Source of the DNA: Gp13-AA77 sp036521995
GTDB lineage: Bacteria > Acidobacteriota > Terriglobia > UBA7540
NCBI GenBank assembly: GCA_036521995.1
Contig: DATDGR010000185.1
Coordinates: forward strand, 1-17,204
Direction of reading: 5' to 3'
Length of the DNA: 17,204 nucleotides
In this document: positions 5,161 to 12,621 of the stretch, piece after piece
Position numbering within the stretch: the stretch's first letter is position 1
Layout of the letters: each line of letters begins with the position of its first letter
The notes under the pieces: model-generated
Seen by the model: the letters and a program-made list of their open reading frames with translations, nothing else
Databases searched by the model: none
What the model was told of the DNA's origin: nothing
Position numbers and translations under genes: made by a program

Positions 5161-6771
5161 ATGGAGGCGCGCCCTCGCAATCACCGGTCCGGGCTCGGCC
5201 CCAACCAATTCCTCAAACCCTTTCCTTCCTCATACGCTTCACAGTTGGTTCGCCGGACGGCTCGAGCATTTCGAGTTTGGTCCTTCCAGGTCACGTTCTT
5301 GATTCTCGCCGTAGCGCTCCTGACCACCGCCGCGCCGCTGCGGGCGCAACAGGGCGGCGGCAATGTGACCGTGGCCCCAAACGAACAGCTTTTCACGGTC
5401 CTGGCGGCCATGAACGCAGCCGGATATGACACCGGCCTGAACTCCGAGCCGTCGTCCAGCCCGCGGCTGGAAGCCCGTGCCTGGTGCAGCGAGCACAAGA
5501 CGGAGGTTTTCACGGCGCTCCAGAAGTTCTATGCGGTCCACGCCTACGCCGATTCCGCTGCCAATCTCGGGCAGTTCGTTTCGCTGGCACTGATGATGGG
5601 TCCGCCTCCCAATTTCAAACTCACGGTTGCCGACACGGACTTGCCGCCCGACGCCCAAGGTATCAAGGAGCTGGTTCCGCTCCTGCAGCGCTTTTACCGG
5701 GAAGCCGATCTGCAGCAGCTCTGGACCCATCTTCAGCCGGCTTACGACCAGGCGGTCGGAGACCTGAGTGATCCCATGCGGCGCTCGATCGCCGCCACCG
5801 ACGCCTATCTGCGCTTCGCCAGCGGAGCTTACCTGGGACGCACGTACAGCATCAGCGTTTCGTTGCTGGGCGCGCCGGATCAAGTGCAGGCTCGCATCTA
5901 CGGCGCGAACTACTACGTGGTGATAACGCGATCATCCCGGCCACGGATCGCCGATCTGCGCCACCAGTATCTGCACTTTCTGCTCGATCCCTTGGCCCTG
6001 AAGTACGCCCTCGAGATTCATCAGAAGGCGCCCTTGGCCGCGCTGGCGCGGCCGGCCCCGGCCCTTGGCACCGACTTCAAAGAGGACTTCTCGCTATTGC
6101 TCACCGAGTGTCTGATTCGCGCCGTCGAGCTGCGCATGGATAAGCCTGCCAACGCGGCGGATCAGATCAATCAACTGACCAAGGACGGTCTGATCCTGGT
6201 GCCTCATTTCTACGAGGCGCTCGGCGACTATGCCAAGCAAGACGCCTCCATGAACGTTTATTACCGGCAGATGGTTCTTGGAATTGTGCTCCAGAAGGAA
6301 CGGCAGCGGCTGGCCAAGGTCCAGTTCTCCCCGGTCGCGGCTATGCCGGAGCCCGTCAGCCACCCGGCCCCGCCGCCCAGCGCGGAAGAGGCTCAACTCG
6401 ACCAGGGCGATAACCTCATCTTTGACGCCAAATACGCCGAGGCCAAGGTGGTGTTCGAGAACGTGCTCGGCACCAGCCCTCAGAGTGAGCGGGCGCTGTT
6501 CGGTCTGGCCGTGGTGGCCAGCAACACACGCAAGCCCGACACCGCTGAGGAGTATTTCGCCAGAACGCTCGCCGTGGCCCGCAGCCTGCGCATCGCCTCG
6601 TGGTCGCACATCTATCTCGGGCGCCTGTACGACCTCGAAGGCCATCGCAAAGAGGCGCTGACGCAGTATCAGGCGGCTGCCGTAACGGCGGGTGCGTTTC
6701 CGGATGCCCTGCGGGCCGTCCAGGCTGGCTTGGCACAGCCGTTTGGGTCTAAACCCGAGTCCCGACCTTGA
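5161..6771 (+). CDS. exported TPR-repeat protein of unknown function
   Basis: I do not recognise this 536-aa protein as a named family. A hydrophobic segment (about residues 39-60, ending in PLRAQQ) looks like a signal peptide with a long basic lead. A TTG at 5245 would give a more normal signal of about 36 residues, so the true start is uncertain. The middle (about 70-390) is helical with no known motif. The C-terminal region (about 400-510) carries TPR-like helix pairs: LDQGDNLIFDAKYAEAKVVF, then ALFGLAVVASNTRKPDTAEEYF, then SWSHIYLGRLYDLEGHRKEAL. It lies 14 bases behind the anti-sigma gene and is probably in the same transcript, suggesting a periplasmic role tied to the envelope response. 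The longer frame upstream overlaps the anti-sigma gene and was not used. Confidence 0.8.
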   Translation: MEARPRNHRSGLGPNQFLKPFPSSYASQLVRRTARAFRVWSFQVTFLILAVALLTTAAPLRAQQGGGNVTVAPNEQLFTVLAAMNAAGYDTGLNSEPSSSPRLEARAWCSEHKTEVFTALQKFYAVHAYADSAANLGQFVSLALMMGPPPNFKLTVADTDLPPDAQGIKELVPLLQRFYREADLQQLWTHLQPAYDQAVGDLSDPMRRSIAATDAYLRFASGAYLGRTYSISVSLLGAPDQVQARIYGANYYVVITRSSRPRIADLRHQYLHFLLDPLALKYALEIHQKAPLAALARPAPALGTDFKEDFSLLLTECLIRAVELRMDKPANAADQINQLTKDGLILVPHFYEALGDYAKQDASMNVYYRQMVLGIVLQKERQRLAKVQFSPVAAMPEPVSHPAPPPSAEEAQLDQGDNLIFDAKYAEAKVVFENVLGTSPQSERALFGLAVVASNTRKPDTAEEYFARTLAVARSLRIASWSHIYLGRLYDLEGHRKEALTQYQAAAVTAGAFPDALRAVQAGLAQPFGSKPESRP

Positions 6772-6849
6772 GGTGATTCAAGCCTCCTGCAACCGCTCGA
6801 ACTCCGCCGCCGTCCAACAACCAGATTGTCGCGAATCGAGGGATCTGTG

Positions 6850-7731
6850 ATGCGCAGGCCGAAACTTGCCGCCATCTCGCCGGGCCTCATCTGGCTGCTC
6901 TTTTTCTGCGTCCCGCCAGGGAGCGGTGCCGAGGCCCTCGTTCAGTCGGCGCCCCATACCAAATTGGGCCTCCTGTCGGAAACGGATTTCGTGGAGCCTG
7001 GCCAGACGCTCAATCTTGGCCTGCTCTTTGAGATCGAGCCGCACTGGCACATCTACTGGATCAACCCCGGCGACTCCGGCGAGCCGCCGCGAGTGAAGTG
7101 GGCCCTGCCGCCGGGCTTCCGGGCGGGCGATCTCGAATGGCCCGCGCCCGCCCGGCTGGCAAGTGGACCCCTTACCGACTACGGATACCAGGGCCGTGTA
7201 CTTCTGATGTCGCCGGTGCGTGTTCCCCACCAGCTTTCAGCGCTGGAGGTCATGATCTCGGTGCAAGTCCAGTGGCTCGTATGCAGCGACATCTGTATTC
7301 CCGCCAAGGCCTCGATCTCTCTAGAGCTGCCGGTCGGTCACGCCGCGCCTTCGCCGCCCGAGGATCAGGCCGCCTTGTTTCGAGCCGCCCGCGAGAGCCT
7401 GCCGCGTCCGTTGCCGCCGGGTTGGCGGGTGAGTGCTGACGACCTAGGGGGCGCATTCCGGATTCGGTTGGTTACCGGAGCAAAAATCCAGCGGGTGAGC
7501 TTCTTTCCCCTTGAGTTCAACCAGGTTGAAAACTCCAAGCCGGAGATATCAACTCCCCTCCCGAATGGAGTGGAGGTGGTGGTTTCGAAATCCGATCAGC
7601 TCTTACAACCCGTCGACAATCTGCGAGGCGTGCTGGTCATCGACGGCGGGGGCTCTTACCATGTTTCGGCAGCGGTGCGACAGGGGATCAGCCGAGAGGG
7701 TCGGGAGCGCGCCAGCCCGGCGACACTATGA
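6850..7731 (+). CDS. DsbD N-terminal-domain protein (stand-alone periplasmic thiol-redox domain)
   Basis: This 293-aa exported protein corresponds to the periplasmic N-terminal domain of DsbD/ScsB-type thiol:disulfide interchange proteins. A signal peptide covers residues 1-27. Family landmarks are HWHIYWINPGDSGEPPRVKW (66-84), the following DYGYQGRV block, and WLVCSDICIP (142-151) with the cysteine pair C145/C149 that would carry the exchangeable disulfide. The transmembrane CcdA-like part and the C-terminal thioredoxin domain of full DsbD are absent, and no gene nearby supplies them. The ATG at 6850 is chosen because GAGGGA lies 6 bases upstream; a TTG at 6826 in the same frame lacks this. 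A secreted redoxin follows after 86 bases, suggesting a shared redox role. Confidence 0.8.
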   Translation: MRRPKLAAISPGLIWLLFFCVPPGSGAEALVQSAPHTKLGLLSETDFVEPGQTLNLGLLFEIEPHWHIYWINPGDSGEPPRVKWALPPGFRAGDLEWPAPARLASGPLTDYGYQGRVLLMSPVRVPHQLSALEVMISVQVQWLVCSDICIPAKASISLELPVGHAAPSPPEDQAALFRAARESLPRPLPPGWRVSADDLGGAFRIRLVTGAKIQRVSFFPLEFNQVENSKPEISTPLPNGVEVVVSKSDQLLQPVDNLRGVLVIDGGGSYHVSAAVRQGISREGRERASPATL

Positions 7732-7817
7732 GGGATCGCCCCGATGATGAGATCCGAAACCCGGCCTCGAAAAGTTCGCGACGGTCGAAGGAATCCCGCA
7801 AATAAGGAGGTTGCGTC

Positions 7818-8426
7818 ATGAGCACTCATCGCACCCAGCTATTGTTGGTCCTGCTTTTCACCTTGAGCCTGCCGGCGCGGGCTGTCCGGGTCGGGGAGCC
7901 GGCTCCGGATTTCACTGCCTCTGACAGTAACGGTCAGTCGCACACTTTGTCCGCGTATCGAGGCAAATTCGTAGTGCTCGAGTGGCACAATCGCGACTGC
8001 CCCTACACGCGGAAGCAGTACGAGAGCGGCAATATGGAGAAGCTGCAGCAGAAGTGGACCATGCGGGGGGTGGAGTGGTTCACGGTGATCTCATCGGCGC
8101 CAGGCAAGCAGGGCTACGTGACGGCCGCTCAGGAGAACGCTTACGTGCTGGAGGTTCACGCCGCGCCCAGCGCCGTTCTGCTCGATCCTGAGGGCAAGCT
8201 GGGGCGGCTCTACCAAGCCAAGACGACGCCGCACATGTTCATTATCGATCCCAACGACATTCTGATTTACAATGGTGCCATCGACGACAAACCCACCACG
8301 GATCTCTCGGATATCGCCGCCGCGCACAACTACGTGGATGCGGCGCTGGAGGCAGCCTTGGCGGGCAGGCCGGTGGAAGTCTCGGTAACTCGGCCCTATG
8401 GCTGTTCGGTGAAGTACCCTGATTAG
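7818..8426 (+). CDS. secreted redoxin / thioredoxin-fold protein (AhpC/TSA-like)
   Basis: This 202-aa protein with a signal peptide (1-22) belongs to the peroxiredoxin/thioredoxin superfamily. After VGEPAPDFTASDSNGQ the active-site region reads EWHNRDCPYTRKQY, with a single cysteine (C61) at the peroxidatic position rather than a CxxC pair. The cis-proline loop TTPHMFIID (136-144) is present. A second cysteine lies almost at the C-terminus in PYGCSVKY (C196) and may act as the resolving partner, as in related bacterial proteins ending in this phrase. AGGAGG lies 7 bases before the ATG, a strong site. It probably acts outside the inner membrane, perhaps with the DsbD-like protein upstream; the substrate is unknown. 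Confidence 0.85.
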   Translation: MSTHRTQLLLVLLFTLSLPARAVRVGEPAPDFTASDSNGQSHTLSAYRGKFVVLEWHNRDCPYTRKQYESGNMEKLQQKWTMRGVEWFTVISSAPGKQGYVTAAQENAYVLEVHAAPSAVLLDPEGKLGRLYQAKTTPHMFIIDPNDILIYNGAIDDKPTTDLSDIAAAHNYVDAALEAALAGRPVEVSVTRPYGCSVKYPD

Positions 8427-8467
8427 CGGAACCAGCCGGCGAAGTGAGCTGTAACCTCAAGGAGGCG

Positions 8468-8484
8468 ACCGGCCGTGGCCCGGT
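8468..8484. terminator. weak hairpin between convergent redoxin and pit genes
   Basis: ACCGG at 8468-8472 pairs with CCGGT at 8480-8484 and the stem can be extended by GC pairs inside. It lies between two converging stop codons, where a terminator is expected, but there is no T-tract on either side. Confidence 0.25.
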
Positions 8485-8513
8485 GGCTCCCTACCCGTCG
8501 GCGTTTACGGTGA

Positions 8514-10130
8514 TCAGATCCTGCGGAAGGTCCAGAAGAGAAATCCCGCGAGAACGATGGACGCGGGCAGCGTCAGCACCCACGCCATGGCCAGATTCCT
8601 CACCGTTGACCACTGCAAGCCGGAATGGTTGGCGGCCATCGTACCGGCCACGCCGGATGAGAGCACGTGGGTGGTGCTGACCGGCATGCCGAATCGATCC
8701 GCCATCTCGATGGTAGCCATGGCCACGATCTCCGCCGCTGCTCCCTGCCCATAAGTCAGGTGGCTCTTTCCGATCTTTTCACCCACCGTCACCACGATTC
8801 GCTTCCAGCCCACCATCGTTCCGAGCCCCAGCGCGATGGCCACCGCCACCTTCACCCAGGGCGGGATGAACTTGGTCGCGTCGTCGACGTGCTTCTTGTA
8901 GTTGGCGAGCTCGGACCGCTCGTCAGCAGTGAACTTCGGTTGGCCGGACTTCTGCATCAGGCGCAGGGCCTCGCTCACGATATACATGTCATTGCGGAAA
9001 TTGCGAGTGTACTCCGGGGGCACCGCCGCCAGGTTCTTGTAGATGGCCATTTCGTCGCCGATTTCGTTCACGAGCTGGCGCAGGGCGAGCATGGTGTTCG
9101 GCTTGAATTCCTTGCTGCGAATATAGTCGGTGACGTCCTGGCGCGGATCGCCCACCACGGCCGCCGGCGTCACGTAACGGCCCAGCATATCGGCGGTCTG
9201 GCGGGATACGGCAATGAAGTCCTGGCTATCTTTGGGGCTGACAGCGTGGTTGAGAGCGTAGGCCGTGGGAACCGTGCCGATGAGAATCAGCATGATCAAG
9301 CCCATGCCTTTCTGGCCGTCATTCGAGCCGTGCGCGAAGCTGACGCCGGTGCAAGTCAGGATCAGGAGGCACCGAATCCAGAACGGCGGCGGCTCGGTTC
9401 CTTCGGGAGCCTCAAACAAGCGCTTGTCACGCAGCAGCTTCTTCGCCAGGAGGAGCAGCAAAGCCGCCAAGCCGAACCCGATCAGGGGCGATAGCAGCAG
9501 CGTCTCACCGATCTTGGTGGCCTGCGACCAATCCACGCCGCTGGTGCCGGTCTTGGGTGACATCAACTGATTGGCGATGCCTACGCCGATGATCGATCCG
9601 ATCATGGTATGGGAGCTGGAGGCAGGCAGCCCGAGGAACCAGGTTCCCAGGTTCCAGAGGATGGCCGCTATCAGCAGGGCGAAGACCATAGCGAATCCGG
9701 CCCCGCTGCCGACTTGCAGGATCAGCTCGACGGGCAGCAACGAAATGATGGCAAAGGCTACCGCGCCGCTGGAGGTGAGCACCCCAACGAAGTTCCACAT
9801 GCCGGACCAGACCACCGCCATGTGCGGCTCTAGTGAATGCGTGTAGATCACGGTTGCCACCGCGTTGGCCGTGTCGTGAAAGCCGTTCACAAATTCGAAG
9901 CCCAAAGCGATACACAGCGCCAGGCCCAAAAGGAGAAAGGGATACGCCGACGTGGTCCGCACCCCGGACAGGTCGGAAATCAGATGGAACCCCGCATAGG
10001 CAACCCCGACCACCAGGGCGACGCCAAACACCAGCATCCCCGCCCTGCCGCCCCGGCCTTTTTTTGCCAGTTTCTCGTCCAACCGGCTCGCCGCCGGTGC
10101 CACTGTGGCCACAGTCTCCTCGAGAGCCAT
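8514..10130 (-). CDS. pit: inorganic phosphate transporter, PiT family
   Basis: This 538-aa integral membrane protein would take up phosphate (as metal-phosphate) driven by the proton gradient. The duplicated PiT signature is present: NGFHDTANAVAT (82-93) in the first half and HGSNDGQKGMG (267-277) in the second. GLPASSSHTMIG and, near the C-terminus, GMPVSTTHVLSSG are the matching half-repeat motifs. A hydrophilic region of about 120 residues (roughly 298-425) separates the last helices, as in the longer bacterial Pit proteins. The start is fixed by GGAGGGG a few bases before the ATG; part of that site can pair with an upstream CCCTCC. No PhoU-like (DUF47) partner, often next to pit, is found nearby. 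The gene is divergent from glpF and converges on the redoxin gene. Confidence 0.93.
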   Translation of the reverse strand: MALEETVATVAPAASRLDEKLAKKGRGGRAGMLVFGVALVVGVAYAGFHLISDLSGVRTTSAYPFLLLGLALCIALGFEFVNGFHDTANAVATVIYTHSLEPHMAVVWSGMWNFVGVLTSSGAVAFAIISLLPVELILQVGSGAGFAMVFALLIAAILWNLGTWFLGLPASSSHTMIGSIIGVGIANQLMSPKTGTSGVDWSQATKIGETLLLSPLIGFGLAALLLLLAKKLLRDKRLFEAPEGTEPPPFWIRCLLILTCTGVSFAHGSNDGQKGMGLIMLILIGTVPTAYALNHAVSPKDSQDFIAVSRQTADMLGRYVTPAAVVGDPRQDVTDYIRSKEFKPNTMLALRQLVNEIGDEMAIYKNLAAVPPEYTRNFRNDMYIVSEALRLMQKSGQPKFTADERSELANYKKHVDDATKFIPPWVKVAVAIALGLGTMVGWKRIVVTVGEKIGKSHLTYGQGAAAEIVAMATIEMADRFGMPVSTTHVLSSGVAGTMAANHSGLQWSTVRNLAMAWVLTLPASIVLAGFLFWTFRRI

Positions 10131-10133
10131 CGT

Positions 10134-10153
10134 CCCCTCCAGTGGGAGGAGGG
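10134..10153 (-). promoter_or_regulatory. stem that may cover the pit ribosome site
   Basis: CCCTCC (10135-10140) and GGAGGG (10148-10153) on the plus strand form a 6-bp stem with a 7-base loop. On the pit strand the 3' arm is the GGAGGG ribosome site. This may be no more than two purine/pyrimidine runs facing each other. Confidence 0.3.
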
Positions 10154-10178
10154 TACATCAAGGTATGTGAAGCTCAGG

Positions 10179-10201
10179 TTACAATTGGGCGACATTTGTA
10201 A
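10179..10201. promoter_or_regulatory. inverted repeat TTACAA-N11-TTGTAA in the pit-glpF divergent region
   Basis: A perfect 6-bp dyad with 11 bases between the arms lies in the 207-bp space between the divergent starts. Its half-sites are about 17 bases apart centre to centre, a geometry suited to a dimeric repressor or activator. It stands out as AT-rich in a GC-rich background. The regulator is unknown and it does not match a Pho box. Confidence 0.35.
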
Positions 10202-10337
10202 GACGCCGCTCCGGAGCGCTGTGAAACGGGAGCCGTTCGAGCCTTTTGGCGCCAGGCGTCAATGCTCGAAGGTTGTATACTCCTTGGCCGCCCGTCCGAA
10301 GGATGTGATTGAGTGGCGAAGGCGGTAAGGAGACGGC

Positions 10338-11054
10338 ATGAACACGTTTGTGGCGGAACTGGCAGGCACTGCATTGCTGATTCTGCTCGGTGACGGAGTG
10401 GTGGCGGGCGTCCTGCTCGGAAAGTCGAAGGCGCAGGGGTCGGGGTGGATCGTGATCACCACGGGCTGGGGTCTCGCGGTAGCCATGGCGGTTTACGCCG
10501 TCGGCCGCATCAGCGGCGCGCATATCAACCCTGCTGTCACTGTCAGCTTGGCGCTCGTGGGCAAGTTTCCCTGGAGCCAGGTGCCGGGCTACATTACGGC
10601 CCAGCTTCTGGGCGCATTCCTGGGCGCGGTGCTGGTGTGGCTGGCGTATCTCGCCCATTGGCCCGAGACGCCCGATCCGGCGCTCAAGCTGGGCGTCTTC
10701 TGCACTGCGCCCGCCGTGCGGCAGACGGCCGCCAATGTTCTCACCGAGGTCATCGGCACCTTTGTACTGGTCTTCGGTGTGCTCGCGCTCGGCTCCTACA
10801 AGCCCGCCAACGATTCCGGCCTCACCCCGCTGCTTGTAGGCTTGCTCGTGTGGGCTATCGGACTTTCGCTGGGCGGGCCTACAGGTTACGCCATCAATCC
10901 GGGCCGCGACTTCGCGCCGCGCCTGGCCCACGCTCTGCTGCCCATCGCCGGCAAGGGCGGGTCCGACTGGGGGTATGCCTGGATTCCGGTGCTGGGACCG
11001 TTGGCCGGCGGCGCGCTCGGAGCCATAGCCTACGTAAGGTTACTGGGATCTTGA
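10338..11054 (+). CDS. glpF: aquaporin-family glycerol uptake facilitator
   Basis: This 238-aa six-helix channel of the MIP family facilitates glycerol or other small polyol diffusion. The first pore loop is SGAHINPAVT (N64-P65-A66). The second is YAINPGRD (187-191), where the usual NPA is changed to NPG. The Asp after the Arg, W44 in helix 1-2, and Tyr just before the second loop agree with the glycerol-type filter rather than a strict water channel. The start ATG has AAGGAGA 6-7 bases upstream. A TATACT at 10276-10281 may be a -10 but has no good -35. No glycerol kinase or dehydrogenase is adjacent; instead the folate gene folP starts 10 bases after its stop. Confidence 0.88.
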   Translation: MNTFVAELAGTALLILLGDGVVAGVLLGKSKAQGSGWIVITTGWGLAVAMAVYAVGRISGAHINPAVTVSLALVGKFPWSQVPGYITAQLLGAFLGAVLVWLAYLAHWPETPDPALKLGVFCTAPAVRQTAANVLTEVIGTFVLVFGVLALGSYKPANDSGLTPLLVGLLVWAIGLSLGGPTGYAINPGRDFAPRLAHALLPIAGKGGSDWGYAWIPVLGPLAGGALGAIAYVRLLGS

Positions 11055-11064
11055 TGGGTGATGT

Positions 11065-11985
11065 GTGCCAGGCCGGCCGATCTTCACAATCCGGATCGCT
11101 GGACGCCCAGTGGCGCTCGGCCGGCGCACGCTGGTGATGGGTGTGCTCAACGTCACGCCCGACTCGTTTTCCGACGGCGGCCTCTATCTCGATCCCAAAT
11201 CAGCCGTCGAGCACGGGCTCGAGATGGCGCGGCAAGGGGCCGACTGGATCGACGTGGGCGGCGAGTCCACCCGTCCAGGCTCGAAACCGGTCACGGTTGA
11301 CGGGGAGCTCGCCCGCGTGCTGCCGGTGATTCGCGGCCTGCATCGCCGGGCGCCTAAACTCCCCATTTCGATTGACACCACCAAGGCCGCGGTGGCCGAG
11401 GCGGCGCTCAAGGCCGGCGCGGCTGTGATCAACGACGTGAGCGGGCTCCGCGTTGATCCCGCCCTGGCGGACGTAGCGCGCCACGGGCGCACGCCGCTTG
11501 TGCTGATGCACCTGCGAGGCCGGCCTGAGACTATGCAGCAGGGGCCTTTTGCGCGCGAGATTCGCCGGTCGCTTGGCCGAGGGCTTGCCTGGTCCATCCG
11601 TCAGGCTCTTGAGCGGGGCGTGTGCCGCTCGCAGCTCCTGATCGATCCCGGACTTGGATTCGGCAAGACCCGGCGCCAGAACTATCAGATTCTGGCCGGC
11701 CTCACGCGCCTGCAGCGCTTTGGACTCCCGCTCGTCGTCGGTAGCTCACGCAAGTCGTTTGTGCGGGCGATTGCCTCCGGCGAGGGGTTGGACCCTGATT
11801 CAACGCGGCGGCGCACCCACGGCCGGCGCCACGGAGCACGCCCCGAAGCAGCTTCCTTACAGATGGCTGACGCCGCTGCCGTGGTAGCGGCGATTCTCGA
11901 GGGCGCCCATGTCGTCCGCATACACGACGTGGCAGCATTGATGCCGGCGATCCGAATCGCCGACGCGACCCTGGAGGCAAGATAG
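11065..11985 (+). CDS. folP: dihydropteroate synthase
   Basis: This enzyme joins p-aminobenzoate to the pterin diphosphate to form dihydropteroate in cytosolic folate synthesis, and is the sulfonamide target. At 306 aa it is longer than the usual 270-285. Signatures in order: MGVLNVTPDSFSDGG (25-39), DVGGESTRPGS (63-73), ISIDTTKA (101-108), VINDVSG, MHLRGRPETMQ, DPGLGFGKT (194-202), GSSRKSF (226-232) and GAHVVRIHDV. An unusual Arg/His-rich segment (about 246-262) stands where most family members have a short linker, and explains much of the extra length. The start is a GTG at 11065, just behind the glpF stop, with only a weak ribosome site (GGGTGA), so it may be translationally coupled to glpF. 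Confidence 0.9.
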   Translation: MPGRPIFTIRIAGRPVALGRRTLVMGVLNVTPDSFSDGGLYLDPKSAVEHGLEMARQGADWIDVGGESTRPGSKPVTVDGELARVLPVIRGLHRRAPKLPISIDTTKAAVAEAALKAGAAVINDVSGLRVDPALADVARHGRTPLVLMHLRGRPETMQQGPFAREIRRSLGRGLAWSIRQALERGVCRSQLLIDPGLGFGKTRRQNYQILAGLTRLQRFGLPLVVGSSRKSFVRAIASGEGLDPDSTRRRTHGRRHGARPEAASLQMADAAAVVAAILEGAHVVRIHDVAALMPAIRIADATLEAR

Positions 11986-12621
11986 GCCCAACAACGCCAG
12001 CGATTCCAGCGTCTGTGCTGGCTTGCCTACGATAAGTCCTCCTTTGTTACTCTCCGTGTTACGGACAGAGCGCCATCGATGCCCTATAGCAGAGTCAGGA
12101 CGAGAGTCGGGCTGGGATCCAAAAGGCCGCCCTGCCGGGAAGCGGCGTGGCTGAAGAAAGAACAGCGAGATTGAGGAATGAACCTACTATGTTATTGTTA
12201 CTTGGAGTGAGTATGGGGGTGGCACGGACTTCCAGACTAGGGTTCGGCCCACAGAGGTCCCCGGAGGATAGCGAAGGGATGCCCTTGTCACAGCTCGGCT
12301 AAAAGCTGGAGAAATTCGCCAAAAAGAGTCGCTGCGGGGCCGGGGCCGAATCCCAACACTTGCGCGCATTCCCGGCTCTCGCATCAGGACACAGGGGGGC
12401 CTCCATTAAATTGAAAAACAAATCCAAGAAGTCTTTTAGAATCAACGAAGGCCTCAAAAAACAAACCCAAAACGAACCCAAAGCCAACCCACGCGGAGTT
12501 TTTGGAGGAGTTGGGTATTGGCGTCATGTGGGAGCCAGTAAATAATTGCGCCCGAGGCCGCGATCTTCCCAAATGACAAACTGCGCTATTTCCGGCGGGA
12601 ACCCGGACCGAGGCTGTTAGA
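11986..12621. other. 636-bp intergenic region between folP and glmM
   Basis: No gene or structural RNA is recognisable. Weak hairpins lie near the folP end (CCAGC/GCTGG at 12006-12021; a bulged stem at 12050-12070), without T-tracts. From about 12405 to 12500 the plus strand is strikingly A-rich against the GC-rich surroundings. The last 100 bases before glmM show no clear promoter. Confidence 0.6.

Noticed and set aside
9505..10161. Open frame of 218 codons opposite in phase within pit
   Set aside because: It is a shadow of pit in another frame of the same strand; composition is Arg/Gly/His-rich and there is no membrane pattern or family motif.
11986..12621. Possible small RNA or tRNA in the folP-glmM spacer
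   Set aside because: No cloverleaf, no conserved RNA motif and only weak hairpins without T-tracts were found by eye.
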